From Alloyangia pacifica (lineage in GTDB: Bacteria; Pseudomonadota; Alphaproteobacteria; Rhodobacterales; Rhodobacteraceae), in contig NZ_FOZW01000018.1 of NCBI RefSeq assembly GCF_900116195.1, positions 1-64,000 of the forward strand: a DNA stretch of 64,000 nucleotides. Direction: 5' to 3'. The notes beneath the pieces were generated by a model. That model had not been told where the DNA came from, did not search any database, and saw nothing but the letters and a program-made list of their open reading frames with translations. Each line of letters begins with the position of its first letter. The stretch's first letter is position 1. A program made the position numbers and the translations under genes. Positions 56,550 through 64,000 of this stretch are shown in pieces.

Positions 56550-57187
56550 GCCCTTCGGGGAGCCATTCCTTCGGACCGGGGCGGCGCGCACCTCTCGGCA
56601 CACAGAGGTAGCGGCAGCCTGCAGCGAAGCGCGCGCCGCAACCGGAGGATCGGGGCCCCAAAGTGCGTGACCCCGAACCGTACCTTGCCCACCTGCAAAC
56701 CGGACTGCACCCTTGCGACGCGCCTCTCCAAGCGCCGATGACGCGACTGCTCCGGGGTCGGCCGCGACGCCGCAAGAGTCGTATGTGATCACATCGAGCT
56801 ACGGCAACCGTCGGTGATGGGGTGTCCTGCGCTGAAAATGCCTCGCGGCGGCCATGCCCGCACCCATTCCCGCAAGCCGGCCGAACCAAAGTTCTGTGCG
56901 CTGACGCAGGGTGATTGTGAGCGGACGCGCAATGAGACCCCTTTCCGCAGCCGCACCCCGACACCATGGCAAAGGCATCCCCCCTTCAATTTGAAAGCCT
57001 TTGCATCGCGGCATGAGATGTTTTCACGTTTTCGTAATGACTTGCCCTCTCCCCGAAAGTCGCTCGAAAATCGCGCCCTAGGGGAAGGTGTCCATCTTGC
57101 GCGCGGATGTGACGCGGCGTAGGGCGGCATTCTGTCGCGCTTCGTTAGCGCACAAATGTTCCACCCAGACCGGCAGGACACCCCAAA
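56550..57187. other. Intergenic region before the GMC dehydrogenase operon
   Basis: This 638-bp stretch has no convincing gene. It contains the perfect palindrome ATGTGATCACAT at 56783-56794, about 400 bp from the next start, and an AT-richer segment at 56990-57050 that may hold the promoter. Short frames on both strands show no family features. Confidence 0.5.
56783..56794. promoter_or_regulatory. Palindrome ATGTGATCACAT
   Basis: A perfect 12-bp palindrome with TGTGA and TCACA arms directly adjoined. CRP-type sites have the same arms but a 6-bp spacer, so this looks more like a GntR-family site. Function not established. Confidence 0.35.
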
Positions 57188-57889
57188 ATGACTGACCTCC
57201 CCGGATACCCGAGCCGCCGAAGCTTCCTGAAAGCTACCGCAGCCGGGGCCGCTCTTTCCGGGCTCGCACTGCCTGCCTCCGCGCAGCAGACGCCGAAGCC
57301 CGTTTCCCTCGACGACTACCAGCGTGAATATCTGAATGCCGACGAATGGGCATTCATCATGGCCGCGACCGCGCGGCTGATCCCTTCTGAAGGCGATGGC
57401 CCCGGTGCGCTTGAAGCGCGCGTGCCCGTCTTCATCGACCGCCAGCTGGCCAGCGACTACGGCACCGCCGACGACTGGTACATGGAAGGTCCGCACGACG
57501 CTTCCGCCGAGCCCGCGCGCGGCTGGCAGACTCCGCTGAACCCGGCCGAAGTCTACCGCCAGGCAATCCCCGCCTTCAACGCGTGGTGCCAAGAGACCCA
57601 TGGCGCGGCCTTCGCCGAGCTGAGCCCCGAGCAGCAGGATGCCTCCCTCACCTCGCTGCAGAACGGTGACGTCGCTCTGGCGGGCGAGGTCCGCGAATTC
57701 TGGGGCCTGCTGCTGAGCAACACCAAGGAAGGCTACTTTGCCGACCCGCAATACGGCGGCAACCACGGCATGCAGTCCTGGGTCTACATCGGCTTCCCGG
57801 GCGCCCGCGCGGCCTACCGTGAATGGCCCGAGCGCCACAACGTGAAATACCCGCTGGGTCCGGTCTCGATCAGCGGCGAAAGGGCATAA
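57188..57889 (+). CDS. Gluconate 2-dehydrogenase subunit 3 family protein (Tat-exported small subunit)
   Basis: The 233-aa protein is the gamma/hitch-hiker subunit of a three-part periplasmic sugar or polyol dehydrogenase. The N-terminus SRRSFLKATAAGAALSGLALPASA is a Tat signal (cleavage about residue 32). The mature part has NADEWAFIMAATARLIPSEGDGPGALEARVPVFIDRQL, typical of the family. The large subunit gene begins 2 bp later and lacks a signal, so this subunit probably carries it through the Tat pore. Confidence 0.9.
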   Translation: MTDLPGYPSRRSFLKATAAGAALSGLALPASAQQTPKPVSLDDYQREYLNADEWAFIMAATARLIPSEGDGPGALEARVPVFIDRQLASDYGTADDWYMEGPHDASAEPARGWQTPLNPAEVYRQAIPAFNAWCQETHGAAFAELSPEQQDASLTSLQNGDVALAGEVREFWGLLLSNTKEGYFADPQYGGNHGMQSWVYIGFPGARAAYREWPERHNVKYPLGPVSISGERA

Positions 57890-57891
57890 GA

Positions 57892-59661
57892 ATGGCACGT
57901 CAGGAAAAGAAAAAGGACGTGGTCATTGTCGGCCTCGGCTGGACCGGCTCGATCGCAGGTATCGAGCTGGCGCAGGAAGGCCTCGACATCGTCGCGCTGG
58001 AGCGCGGCCATGACCAGGACACGGTTCCGAACTTCGAATACCCGCAGCAGATCGACGAGCTGAAATACGGCGTGCGTCTGAAAATGATGCAGAAGCCGTC
58101 GCAGCAGACCGTCACCGTGCGCCGCAACGACGGCGAGACCGCCCTGCCCTACCGCTCGCTTGGCTCCTTCCTGCCCGGCAACGGCGTCGGCGGTGCCGGC
58201 ACGCACTGGAACGGCCTCAACTGGCGGCCGCAGGAAGTCGAACTGAAACTTCGCAGCCACGTGCGCGACAACTGGGGCGAGCAGATCATTCCCGAGGGGA
58301 TGAACCTGCGTGACTACCCGGTCAGCTACGACGAGCTCGAGCCGTTCTTCACGCAGTTCGAAAAGGTCGCGGGCATCTCCGGCTACGCCGGCAACCTCAA
58401 CGGCGAGATCCGTGAAGGCGGCAACCCCTTCGAGGGCTGGCGCTCCGAAGACTTCCCGATGCCGCCGCTGCCGACCACCTACGACTCGGCCAAGTTCCAG
58501 GAAGCCGCCAAGGCAATGGGCTACCACCCGTTCCCGGCCTCGGCGGGCATCGCTTCGACCGCCTACGTGAACCCGTACGGCATGCAGATGGGCCCGTGCA
58601 ACTTCTGCGGCTTCTGCGAGCGCTACGGCTGCTATCAGTACTCCAAGTCCTCGCCGCAGACGGCGATCCTCGGCGCGCTCAAGCGCATGCCGAACTTCGA
58701 GTACCGCACCGGCTCGGAAGTTCTGCGCGTGGAACTGGCCGAAGATGGCAAGACCGCGACCGGCGTCACCTACTGGGACGAAGCGGCGCAGGAAGAAGTC
58801 TTCCAGCCCGCCGACATCGTGATCCTGTCGAGCTACCAGCTCAACAACGTGCACCTGATGCTGCTCTCGGGCCTGGGCGAGGCCTACAACCCGCTGACCG
58901 GTGAAGGCACGCTGGGCAAGAACTACGCCTACCAGATGAACGGCGGCGTCTCGATGTTCTTCAAGGACGCCGAGTTCAACCCCTTCGTCGGCCACGGTGC
59001 CAACGGCATGGTCATCGACGACTTCTCGATCAGCCAGAACGACTTCGGCGCCGAGGGCTTCATCGGTGGCTCCTACTGGCGCGCCGGCACGTTCAACGGC
59101 CAGCCGATCCGCAACATGCCGCTGCCCAAGGGCACGCCGAGCTGGGGCGCGGGCTGGAAGGAAGGCATCGGCGAGTGGTACGGCCACGCGATGTCGATCG
59201 GCTCGCATGGCTCGCACATGTCCTATGCGAACAACCACCTCGACCTCGACCCCACCTACACCGACCGCCACGGCCGTCCGCTGATGCGCATGACGTTCAA
59301 CTGGCAGGACAACGACCTGAAGATGAACCAGTTCATGAAGTCGAAGATGGAGCCGCTGGCCGCTTCGATGAACCCCGACATCATGCAGGCCGGGTTCAAG
59401 AACATCGGTGCGCAATATGACGTGCGTCCCTACCAGACCACGCACAACACCGGCGGTCACATCATGGCCGAGAACGCCCGCGAGGGCGCGGTCAACCGCT
59501 ACTCGCAGACCTTCAAGGCGCACAACGTCTTCGCCATGGGCGCGGGCAACTTCGTGCAGAACACCCAGTACAACCCGACCGGCCTCGTGGGCGGTCTGGC
59601 CTATCACACGGTGCACGCGATCCGCACGCAGTACCTCTCGAACCCCCGTCCGCTGGTCTGA
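57892..59661 (+). CDS. GMC-family FAD dehydrogenase large subunit, with cysteine cluster motif
   Basis: The 589-aa catalytic subunit oxidises a sugar, sugar acid or polyol in the periplasm. DVVIVGLGWTGSIAGIELAQEG (about residues 9-30) binds FAD. GNGVGGAGTHWNGLNWRPQ is the second flavin region. NTGGHIMAENA and GNFVQNTQYNPTGLVGGLAY carry the active-site His and Asn. CNFCGFCERYGC (about residues 236-247) resembles the Cys region that holds an iron-sulfur cluster in related FAD-glucose dehydrogenases. No signal peptide. It sits between the small subunit and cytochrome c genes; the substrate is not determinable. Confidence 0.92.
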   Translation: MARQEKKKDVVIVGLGWTGSIAGIELAQEGLDIVALERGHDQDTVPNFEYPQQIDELKYGVRLKMMQKPSQQTVTVRRNDGETALPYRSLGSFLPGNGVGGAGTHWNGLNWRPQEVELKLRSHVRDNWGEQIIPEGMNLRDYPVSYDELEPFFTQFEKVAGISGYAGNLNGEIREGGNPFEGWRSEDFPMPPLPTTYDSAKFQEAAKAMGYHPFPASAGIASTAYVNPYGMQMGPCNFCGFCERYGCYQYSKSSPQTAILGALKRMPNFEYRTGSEVLRVELAEDGKTATGVTYWDEAAQEEVFQPADIVILSSYQLNNVHLMLLSGLGEAYNPLTGEGTLGKNYAYQMNGGVSMFFKDAEFNPFVGHGANGMVIDDFSISQNDFGAEGFIGGSYWRAGTFNGQPIRNMPLPKGTPSWGAGWKEGIGEWYGHAMSIGSHGSHMSYANNHLDLDPTYTDRHGRPLMRMTFNWQDNDLKMNQFMKSKMEPLAASMNPDIMQAGFKNIGAQYDVRPYQTTHNTGGHIMAENAREGAVNRYSQTFKAHNVFAMGAGNFVQNTQYNPTGLVGGLAYHTVHAIRTQYLSNPRPLV

Positions 59662-59672
59662 GGAGAACGTAA

Positions 59673-61028
59673 ATGAAGACCTTCCTCCGCATCATCGGCG
59701 GCCTGGCCGTGCTGGGCGTCATCGCCCTGCTGGCCTTCATCTTCGTGCCGGTGCAGATCAGCAAACCCGCGCAGGAGCTGGCCGCCGACTGGCAGCCGGA
59801 ACCCGGCCAGGGTGAATACGTGATGCATGCCTCGGACTGCGTGGCCTGCCACACCGCCGAGGGTGGCGAGCCGCTCGCCGGCGGCCGCGCCATCGCCTCG
59901 CCCATGGGCACCATCTGGTCGACCAACATCACCCCCGACGCCGAGACCGGCATCGGCGAGTGGTCCTATGACGAGTTCCGCGCCGCCATGGTGGACGGGA
60001 TCGCCAAGGGCGGCACCCATCTCTACCCGGCGATGCCCTACGAGAACTATCGCCTGATGAAGGAAGAGGACATCCGTGCCCTCTACGACTACCTCATGGC
60101 AGAGGTCGAGCCGGTGAAAAACGAGGTGCAAGAAACGCAGCTGAAGTTCCCCTTCAACCTGCGCTTCGGCATCCGCGCCTGGAACTGGCTGGCGCTGACC
60201 CATGACGCCGGCTTCAACCCGGTCGGCACCTCCGACCTGCAGGACCGCGGCCAGTACCTCGTCGAGGGCCCCGGCCACTGCGCCGCCTGCCACAGCCCGC
60301 GTACGCCCTTCATGTCGCAGGACGGCGTGACGGCGGATGAGGACAGCTTCCTCGCCGGCGGCGTCATCGACGGCTGGAACGCCCCGGCGCTGCGCGGCGA
60401 AGACTCCGCACCGCAGCAGTGGTCGGTCGAGCAGCTGGCAGCCTACCTCGCCACCGGCCGCAACGCCCACTCCACCGCCAACGGCGAGATGGGTCTCGTG
60501 GTCGAGCACTCGCTGCAGTACCTGACCGACGAGGACAACCTCGCCATGGCCGCCTTCCTCAAGGGGATGGACGGGGCAGAGGTCGAAGCACCCGAGACCT
60601 TCGCGGCCAAGGGTGTGGGTGCGATCGAGATCGCCGGCGCGGATGACGCCGGAGAGGCGACCGCGTCCATGCTGACCGAGGCCAACCCGGACATGCCGCT
60701 CGGTGCGCGTCTCTACAGCGACAACTGCATCGGCTGCCACTTTGCCAGCGGCAAGGGCGCGGCGGAAATCTTCCCCGAGCTGCAGGACAACCACATGGTC
60801 ACCGGCTCGGAGACCAAGCCGCTGATCTCGGTGATCCTGAACGGCGCCGAGGTTCCCGGCACCGCGAAACGTCCGATGACGCTGCGCATGCAGGGCTACG
60901 CGGACCGCATGTCGGACGAGGAAGTCGCCGAGCTGGCCAGCTGGCTGCGCAAGGCCTGGGGCAACGACGCCGGGCAAGTGAGCGCCGCCGAGGTTGCCGC
61001 GGTTCGGAACGCCGACGCCAGCCACTGA
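59673..61028 (+). CDS. Triheme cytochrome c subunit of the GMC dehydrogenase
   Basis: The 451-aa membrane-anchored electron acceptor has an N-terminal hydrophobic segment IIGGLAVLGVIALLAFIFV (about residues 7-25). Three haem motifs are present: CVACH (about 57), CAACH (about 204) and CIGCH (about 354). These match the gluconate/alcohol dehydrogenase cytochrome subunits that pass electrons to ubiquinone or oxidase. Starts 11 bp after the large subunit, with GAGGAGAA as ribosome site. Confidence 0.94.
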   Translation: MKTFLRIIGGLAVLGVIALLAFIFVPVQISKPAQELAADWQPEPGQGEYVMHASDCVACHTAEGGEPLAGGRAIASPMGTIWSTNITPDAETGIGEWSYDEFRAAMVDGIAKGGTHLYPAMPYENYRLMKEEDIRALYDYLMAEVEPVKNEVQETQLKFPFNLRFGIRAWNWLALTHDAGFNPVGTSDLQDRGQYLVEGPGHCAACHSPRTPFMSQDGVTADEDSFLAGGVIDGWNAPALRGEDSAPQQWSVEQLAAYLATGRNAHSTANGEMGLVVEHSLQYLTDEDNLAMAAFLKGMDGAEVEAPETFAAKGVGAIEIAGADDAGEATASMLTEANPDMPLGARLYSDNCIGCHFASGKGAAEIFPELQDNHMVTGSETKPLISVILNGAEVPGTAKRPMTLRMQGYADRMSDEEVAELASWLRKAWGNDAGQVSAAEVAAVRNADASH

Positions 61029-61049
61029 GCTCGCAGACACAAGAACGAG

Positions 61050-61076
61050 AAGGGGCCGGATTTCCGGCCCCTTTTT
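61050..61076 (+). terminator. Rho-independent terminator after the cytochrome c gene
   Basis: An AAGGGGCCGGA stem pairs with TCCGGCCCCTT (TT loop) and runs into a TTTTT tract. It lies 22 bases after the stop. Confidence 0.92.
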
Positions 61077-61627
61077 CATGCTTTCCACGATGTGAAATGT
61101 CTCGCCCCAGAGTGATGCGGACGCCAGCGGGGGCTGCCTGCCGCCGGTGTAGCGTGTCACTTTCGCGCGAAACCTTGCCGCCAGACCAATCACGCTGCAC
61201 CGCGCGGGCCTCGGGCGACCACTATCTGTCCGGCATCGGCATCCGGCTGCCGCGCGACCGCTGCGCGTTCCTGCGGACGGCCCTGCCCGAACCTGAATGC
61301 CAATGCCCGAACCGCCTCGATGCCCGCACCCGATCGCTAGAGGCAGGGTGAAGGCCGGATCTAGAATATCGCGTCCGGCAAAGGAGCGCCCCGGGCAAGC
61401 CCTCCCCCCATTTGCGCCGCACCTATTCGTGCGAAGGCGCGACCTCCCCCCCAAAGGATTTCGAACACATCCGGCGCATGCCAGGTGCCGGGATCGGATC
61501 GGGGCCGGGCGGGACGGAAGGCACAAGCTCCCCTCCCTCTTTGCTTGACAGAGGCCGCTAGAATCCGGATTGTTACTAATTAGGATACATCGTTCTATTT
61601 ATTGGAACGATTAGGGAGGAGACATCA
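61077..61627. other. Intergenic region before the ADP-forming acyl-CoA synthetase
   Basis: About 550 bp with no credible gene. TTGACA occurs at 61545-61550 and the sequence becomes AT-rich from 61560, consistent with a promoter just upstream of the operator at 61590. The left 400 bp shows nothing specific. Confidence 0.5.
61590..61610. promoter_or_regulatory. IclR-type operator TCGTTC-N9-GAACGA
   Basis: Perfect 6-bp inverted arms (61590-61595 and 61605-61610) flank an AT-rich centre. It lies 17 bp before the start codon, where a bound repressor would block transcription. The IclR gene that converges on this unit is the natural candidate. The GTTC/GAAC arms resemble those of the sites at 39.9 kb. 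Confidence 0.65.
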
Positions 61628-63745
61628 TTGACCATCCGTAACGAGGCCATCAGCGTCGGGCGCATTATCGCGCCTCGGTCCATCGCGCTCGTGGGCGCCA
61701 CAGAAGACTATGGGAAATTTGGCGGCCGCATCCTGCACCACCTGATCGAACACGGCTACGACGGTGTCATCTACCCGATCAATCCCAAGCGCGAGACGGT
61801 TGCCGGGCTCCGCTGCTACCCGTCGATCGCCGACCTGCCGGCTGCGCCCGACATTGCCGTCGTCGCGCTTCCTGCCGGGCTTCTCGAAGCGACGATCACC
61901 GCCTGCGGCGAGGCAGGTGTCGGCGCCTGCATCGTGATCACCGCCCAGCTCGGCGAGTTCAGCGAAGCGGGCGCAGCGCTTGAAGCGCGCATCGTCGAGA
62001 TCGCCCGACGCTACAAGATGCGCCTCGTGGGGCCGAATTGCATGGGCATGATCGTACCCGGTGCCAACGTCGCGCTCTCCTCCACGCCGACGCTGCGCTA
62101 CGCGCAGACCATGCGGCGGGGCAATGTCGCCTTTGTCAGCCAGTCAGGTGCATTGATGGGCGCACTCTTCGTCCAGGCACATGACCATGGCGTCGGCCTC
62201 TCGGGAACGATCTCGATCGGAAACCAGGCGGACCTCGATCTGTGCGATTTCACCGAGGCCTTCCTTGAGCGCGACGACACCAGGGTGGTGTGCCTCTACA
62301 TCGAGGGACTGAAATCCCCCGAGCGCTTCCGCCGGATCGCGCTGGCCGCACGCGCCGCGGGCAAGCGGCTGGTCGCGGTGAAGGCCGGCCGGACCGAGGC
62401 CGGCTCGGACATGGCCAAGTCTCACACCTCCAGCCTCGCGGGGTCCTACTCGGCCTTCGAGGCGCTGTGCCGGGACTGCGGCGTGCTGCTGGTCGACGAT
62501 CCTGACAGCATGATCATCTGCGCCGGCATCCTTGCCGCGAACCCGGCAATGGGCACCGGCGGCGTGGCGACGATCTGCGCCTCGGGCGGCGGCGGCGCGA
62601 TCATCGCCGACCGTTTCGCGCTCGCCGACGTGCCGGTCGCGCGCTATTCCGAGGCCACACGCCAGCGGCTCGACACCGACTACCTGCGCTCGCACCAGAA
62701 CAACCCTCTGGACCTGGGCGGGCATGTCGGAGGGCTGGAGTTCCGGGTCTTCGAAAACGCGATAGAGGCGGTGCATGGGGACGCGGGCGTCGCCGCCTTC
62801 GTCTACGTGATGACGCCGCAGCCACTCATGCCGCAGACCCTCGCCAAGCTCGTCGAGATCTACCGGCGTGCCGAGAAGCCGATGGTCTTCGTGCTCAACA
62901 CATCGCGCTTCGCCGAGGAGCAGCGTCAGGCGCTGCTCGACGCCGGGCTGCCCTTCGTCACACGCACCGACGACATGATCCGCGCGCTCAGACTGCTGCT
63001 CGACGACCGGGCCGCGACCGACCTGATGCGCCCGGACGCCCCGTCGCGGCTCGCCGGCCCGGCGCTGCCGAACGCCCTGCCCGAGGGCTTCCTGACCGAG
63101 CCGGTGGCCAAGGCACTGATGGAAGGGTACGGCGTCGCCGTGCCGCGCGCGCAACTGACCGTGAGCCGCGAGGAGGCAGCCATCGCCGCCCGCGCGCTTG
63201 GCTATCCGGTCGTGCTCAAGGGGGTCGTGCCGGACGTGGTCCACAAGAGCGATCTGGGCCTGGTCAAACCGGGTATCGCCGACGAGGCGGCGCTTCTCGC
63301 AGCATGGGACGAGGTCGCCAAGGCGATCGCCGCAGCCGCGCCGGGCGCCGCCCCGCGCATCGACGTGCAACAGATGATCGGCAGCGGCGTCGAGTTGATC
63401 GCAGGCATCGCCAATGAGGGCGATTTCGGCCCGCAGGTGATCATCGGCGCCGGGGGCATCCACGTCGAGCTGCTGCGGGACGTCGTGCAGCGCGCGGCGC
63501 CGGTGTCACCCGAGACGGCGCGCGAGATGCTCGAGAGCCTGCGGATATGGCCGCTGCTGAACGGTGCCCGAGGCGCGGCCCCGCTGGACGTGAACGCCGC
63601 CTGCGATGCGATCAGCCGGCTTTCGTGGATGGCCGCCGATCTCGATTGCCAGCTCGTCGACTTCGAGGTCAACCCGCTTCGCGTGACCGGAAGCGGCGCC
63701 ATCGCCCTGGACGGGCGCGGCACGCTTCTCCCGGCTCAGGCCTGA
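61628..63745 (+). CDS. ADP-forming acyl-CoA synthetase, fused alpha-beta (ACD/Pat-like superfamily)
   Basis: The 705-aa protein joins a CoA-binding/ligase part to an ATP-grasp part. SIALVGATEDYGKFGGRILHHL (about residues 18-39) is the CoA-binding Rossmann segment. SQSGALMGALF and the phosphorylated His in AKSHTSSLAGS (about 263) belong to the ligase. The ATP-grasp domain (from about residue 490) contains PVVLKGVVPDVVHKSDLGLV. It makes acyl-CoA from an organic acid with ATP to ADP and phosphate. Start is TTG at 61628 after AGGGAGGAG. Substrate unknown; related enzymes act on acetate, pimelate-like, feruloyl or sulfo-acids. Confidence 0.9.
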   Translation: MTIRNEAISVGRIIAPRSIALVGATEDYGKFGGRILHHLIEHGYDGVIYPINPKRETVAGLRCYPSIADLPAAPDIAVVALPAGLLEATITACGEAGVGACIVITAQLGEFSEAGAALEARIVEIARRYKMRLVGPNCMGMIVPGANVALSSTPTLRYAQTMRRGNVAFVSQSGALMGALFVQAHDHGVGLSGTISIGNQADLDLCDFTEAFLERDDTRVVCLYIEGLKSPERFRRIALAARAAGKRLVAVKAGRTEAGSDMAKSHTSSLAGSYSAFEALCRDCGVLLVDDPDSMIICAGILAANPAMGTGGVATICASGGGGAIIADRFALADVPVARYSEATRQRLDTDYLRSHQNNPLDLGGHVGGLEFRVFENAIEAVHGDAGVAAFVYVMTPQPLMPQTLAKLVEIYRRAEKPMVFVLNTSRFAEEQRQALLDAGLPFVTRTDDMIRALRLLLDDRAATDLMRPDAPSRLAGPALPNALPEGFLTEPVAKALMEGYGVAVPRAQLTVSREEAAIAARALGYPVVLKGVVPDVVHKSDLGLVKPGIADEAALLAAWDEVAKAIAAAAPGAAPRIDVQQMIGSGVELIAGIANEGDFGPQVIIGAGGIHVELLRDVVQRAAPVSPETAREMLESLRIWPLLNGARGAAPLDVNAACDAISRLSWMAADLDCQLVDFEVNPLRVTGSGAIALDGRGTLLPAQA

Positions 63746-64000
63746 CGGAAACCTCCCGGCCATGCCGCCTCGATCAGGGCGGCATGGCTGCGCAGCATCT
63801 CGACATAGCGATGCAACTCGTCGTCGGACATCTTGGGCAGCGGCCCCGAGGCGGTCAGCGCCGCAACGACATCGCCCAGGCGGCCACGGACCGGAACCGC
63901 GATGCCCTTTGCGTCCTGCTTGACCTCGCCTTCCGTGGTGGCAAAGCCCTGTGCGCGCACCTTCTCCATCTCGGCGGCGAGCGCCTCGGGGGTGACGATG
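63736..64000 (-). CDS. IclR-family regulator, C-terminal part (cut by window end)
   Basis: The visible 87 residues are the end of an IclR effector domain: MEKVRAQGFATTEGEVKQD, GIAVPVRGRLGDVVAALTASGP and a helical tail. The HTH lies beyond the window. The 3' end overlaps the synthetase gene by 10 bp. It presumably represses that gene through the TCGTTC-N9-GAACGA site, sensing the imported acid. Confidence 0.85.
   Translation of the reverse strand, partial: IVTPEALAAEMEKVRAQGFATTEGEVKQDAKGIAVPVRGRLGDVVAALTASGPLPKMSDDELHRYVEMLRSHAALIEAAWPGGFRQA

Noticed and set aside
57814-59616. 600-aa open frame on the minus strand
   Set aside because: Antisense to the GMC dehydrogenase, which carries FAD and active-site motifs.

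Overview
The window is GC-rich, densely packed DNA. It is built almost entirely of catabolic operons, their importers and their regulators. Two complete TRAP transporters, two tripartite tricarboxylate (TTT) transporters, a Pot-type ABC importer and a BCCT carrier sit with glycine betaine, homogentisate and CoA-thioester catabolism. That mix suggests an alphaproteobacterium of the Rhodobacterales (marine Roseobacter/Paracoccaceae type). This is an inference from gene content and gene style; no rRNA is present. I saw no tRNA, rRNA, CRISPR, insertion sequence, phage gene or replication gene.

Layout. 1-12.1 kb: glycine betaine catabolism. The genes are sarcosine oxidase beta (partial), a BCCT carrier, a GlxA/GbdR-type regulator, etfBA, an 853-aa dimethylglycine/sarcosine dehydrogenase, a LysR regulator, and a Rieske betaine monooxygenase with its reductase. 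Together they can demethylate betaine to dimethylglycine, sarcosine and glycine. 12.2-22.3 kb: a long minus-strand operon for the homogentisate pathway (hmgA, fah, MBL-fold protein, class A flavin hydroxylase, small DUF2783 protein, maiA, TRAP dctPQM, marR). A second marR is divergent, across a near-perfect operator-like palindrome. 22.4-26.4 kb: a 1063-aa cytosolic reductive dehalogenase fused to its own FMN/2Fe-2S reductase, with a divergent LuxR-type regulator. I regard this as the most striking item.

26.4-32.3 kb: a CaiB-type CoA-transferase and an HMG-CoA-lyase-type enzyme, divergent from a GntR regulator and a TTT transporter (tctCBA). 32.4-39.3 kb: an operon of acyl-CoA synthetase, enoyl-CoA hydratase, SDR and TRAP dctPQM, with a divergent MarR. 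39.9-47.0 kb: a Pot-type ABC importer whose operon carries an isochorismatase-family hydrolase with a degenerate extra domain and a membrane protein; an IclR regulator converges on it, and two tandem GTTC-N8-GAAC sites lie in front. 47.2-56.5 kb: a sugar-acid-type cluster (PdxA2-like dehydrogenase, hydroxyacid dehydrogenase, DapA-family aldolase, TTT transporter; divergently an Fe-ADH, a DUF1537 kinase and a FadR-type GntR). 57.2-61.0 kb: a three-subunit periplasmic GMC dehydrogenase with triheme cytochrome c. 61.6-64 kb: an ADP-forming acyl-CoA synthetase, convergent with an IclR regulator cut by the window edge.

Most modules follow one plan: importer plus enzymes plus a dedicated regulator, with operator-like palindromes in the intergenic gaps. 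Substrates of the individual importers are inferred from neighbours and not proven by sequence.
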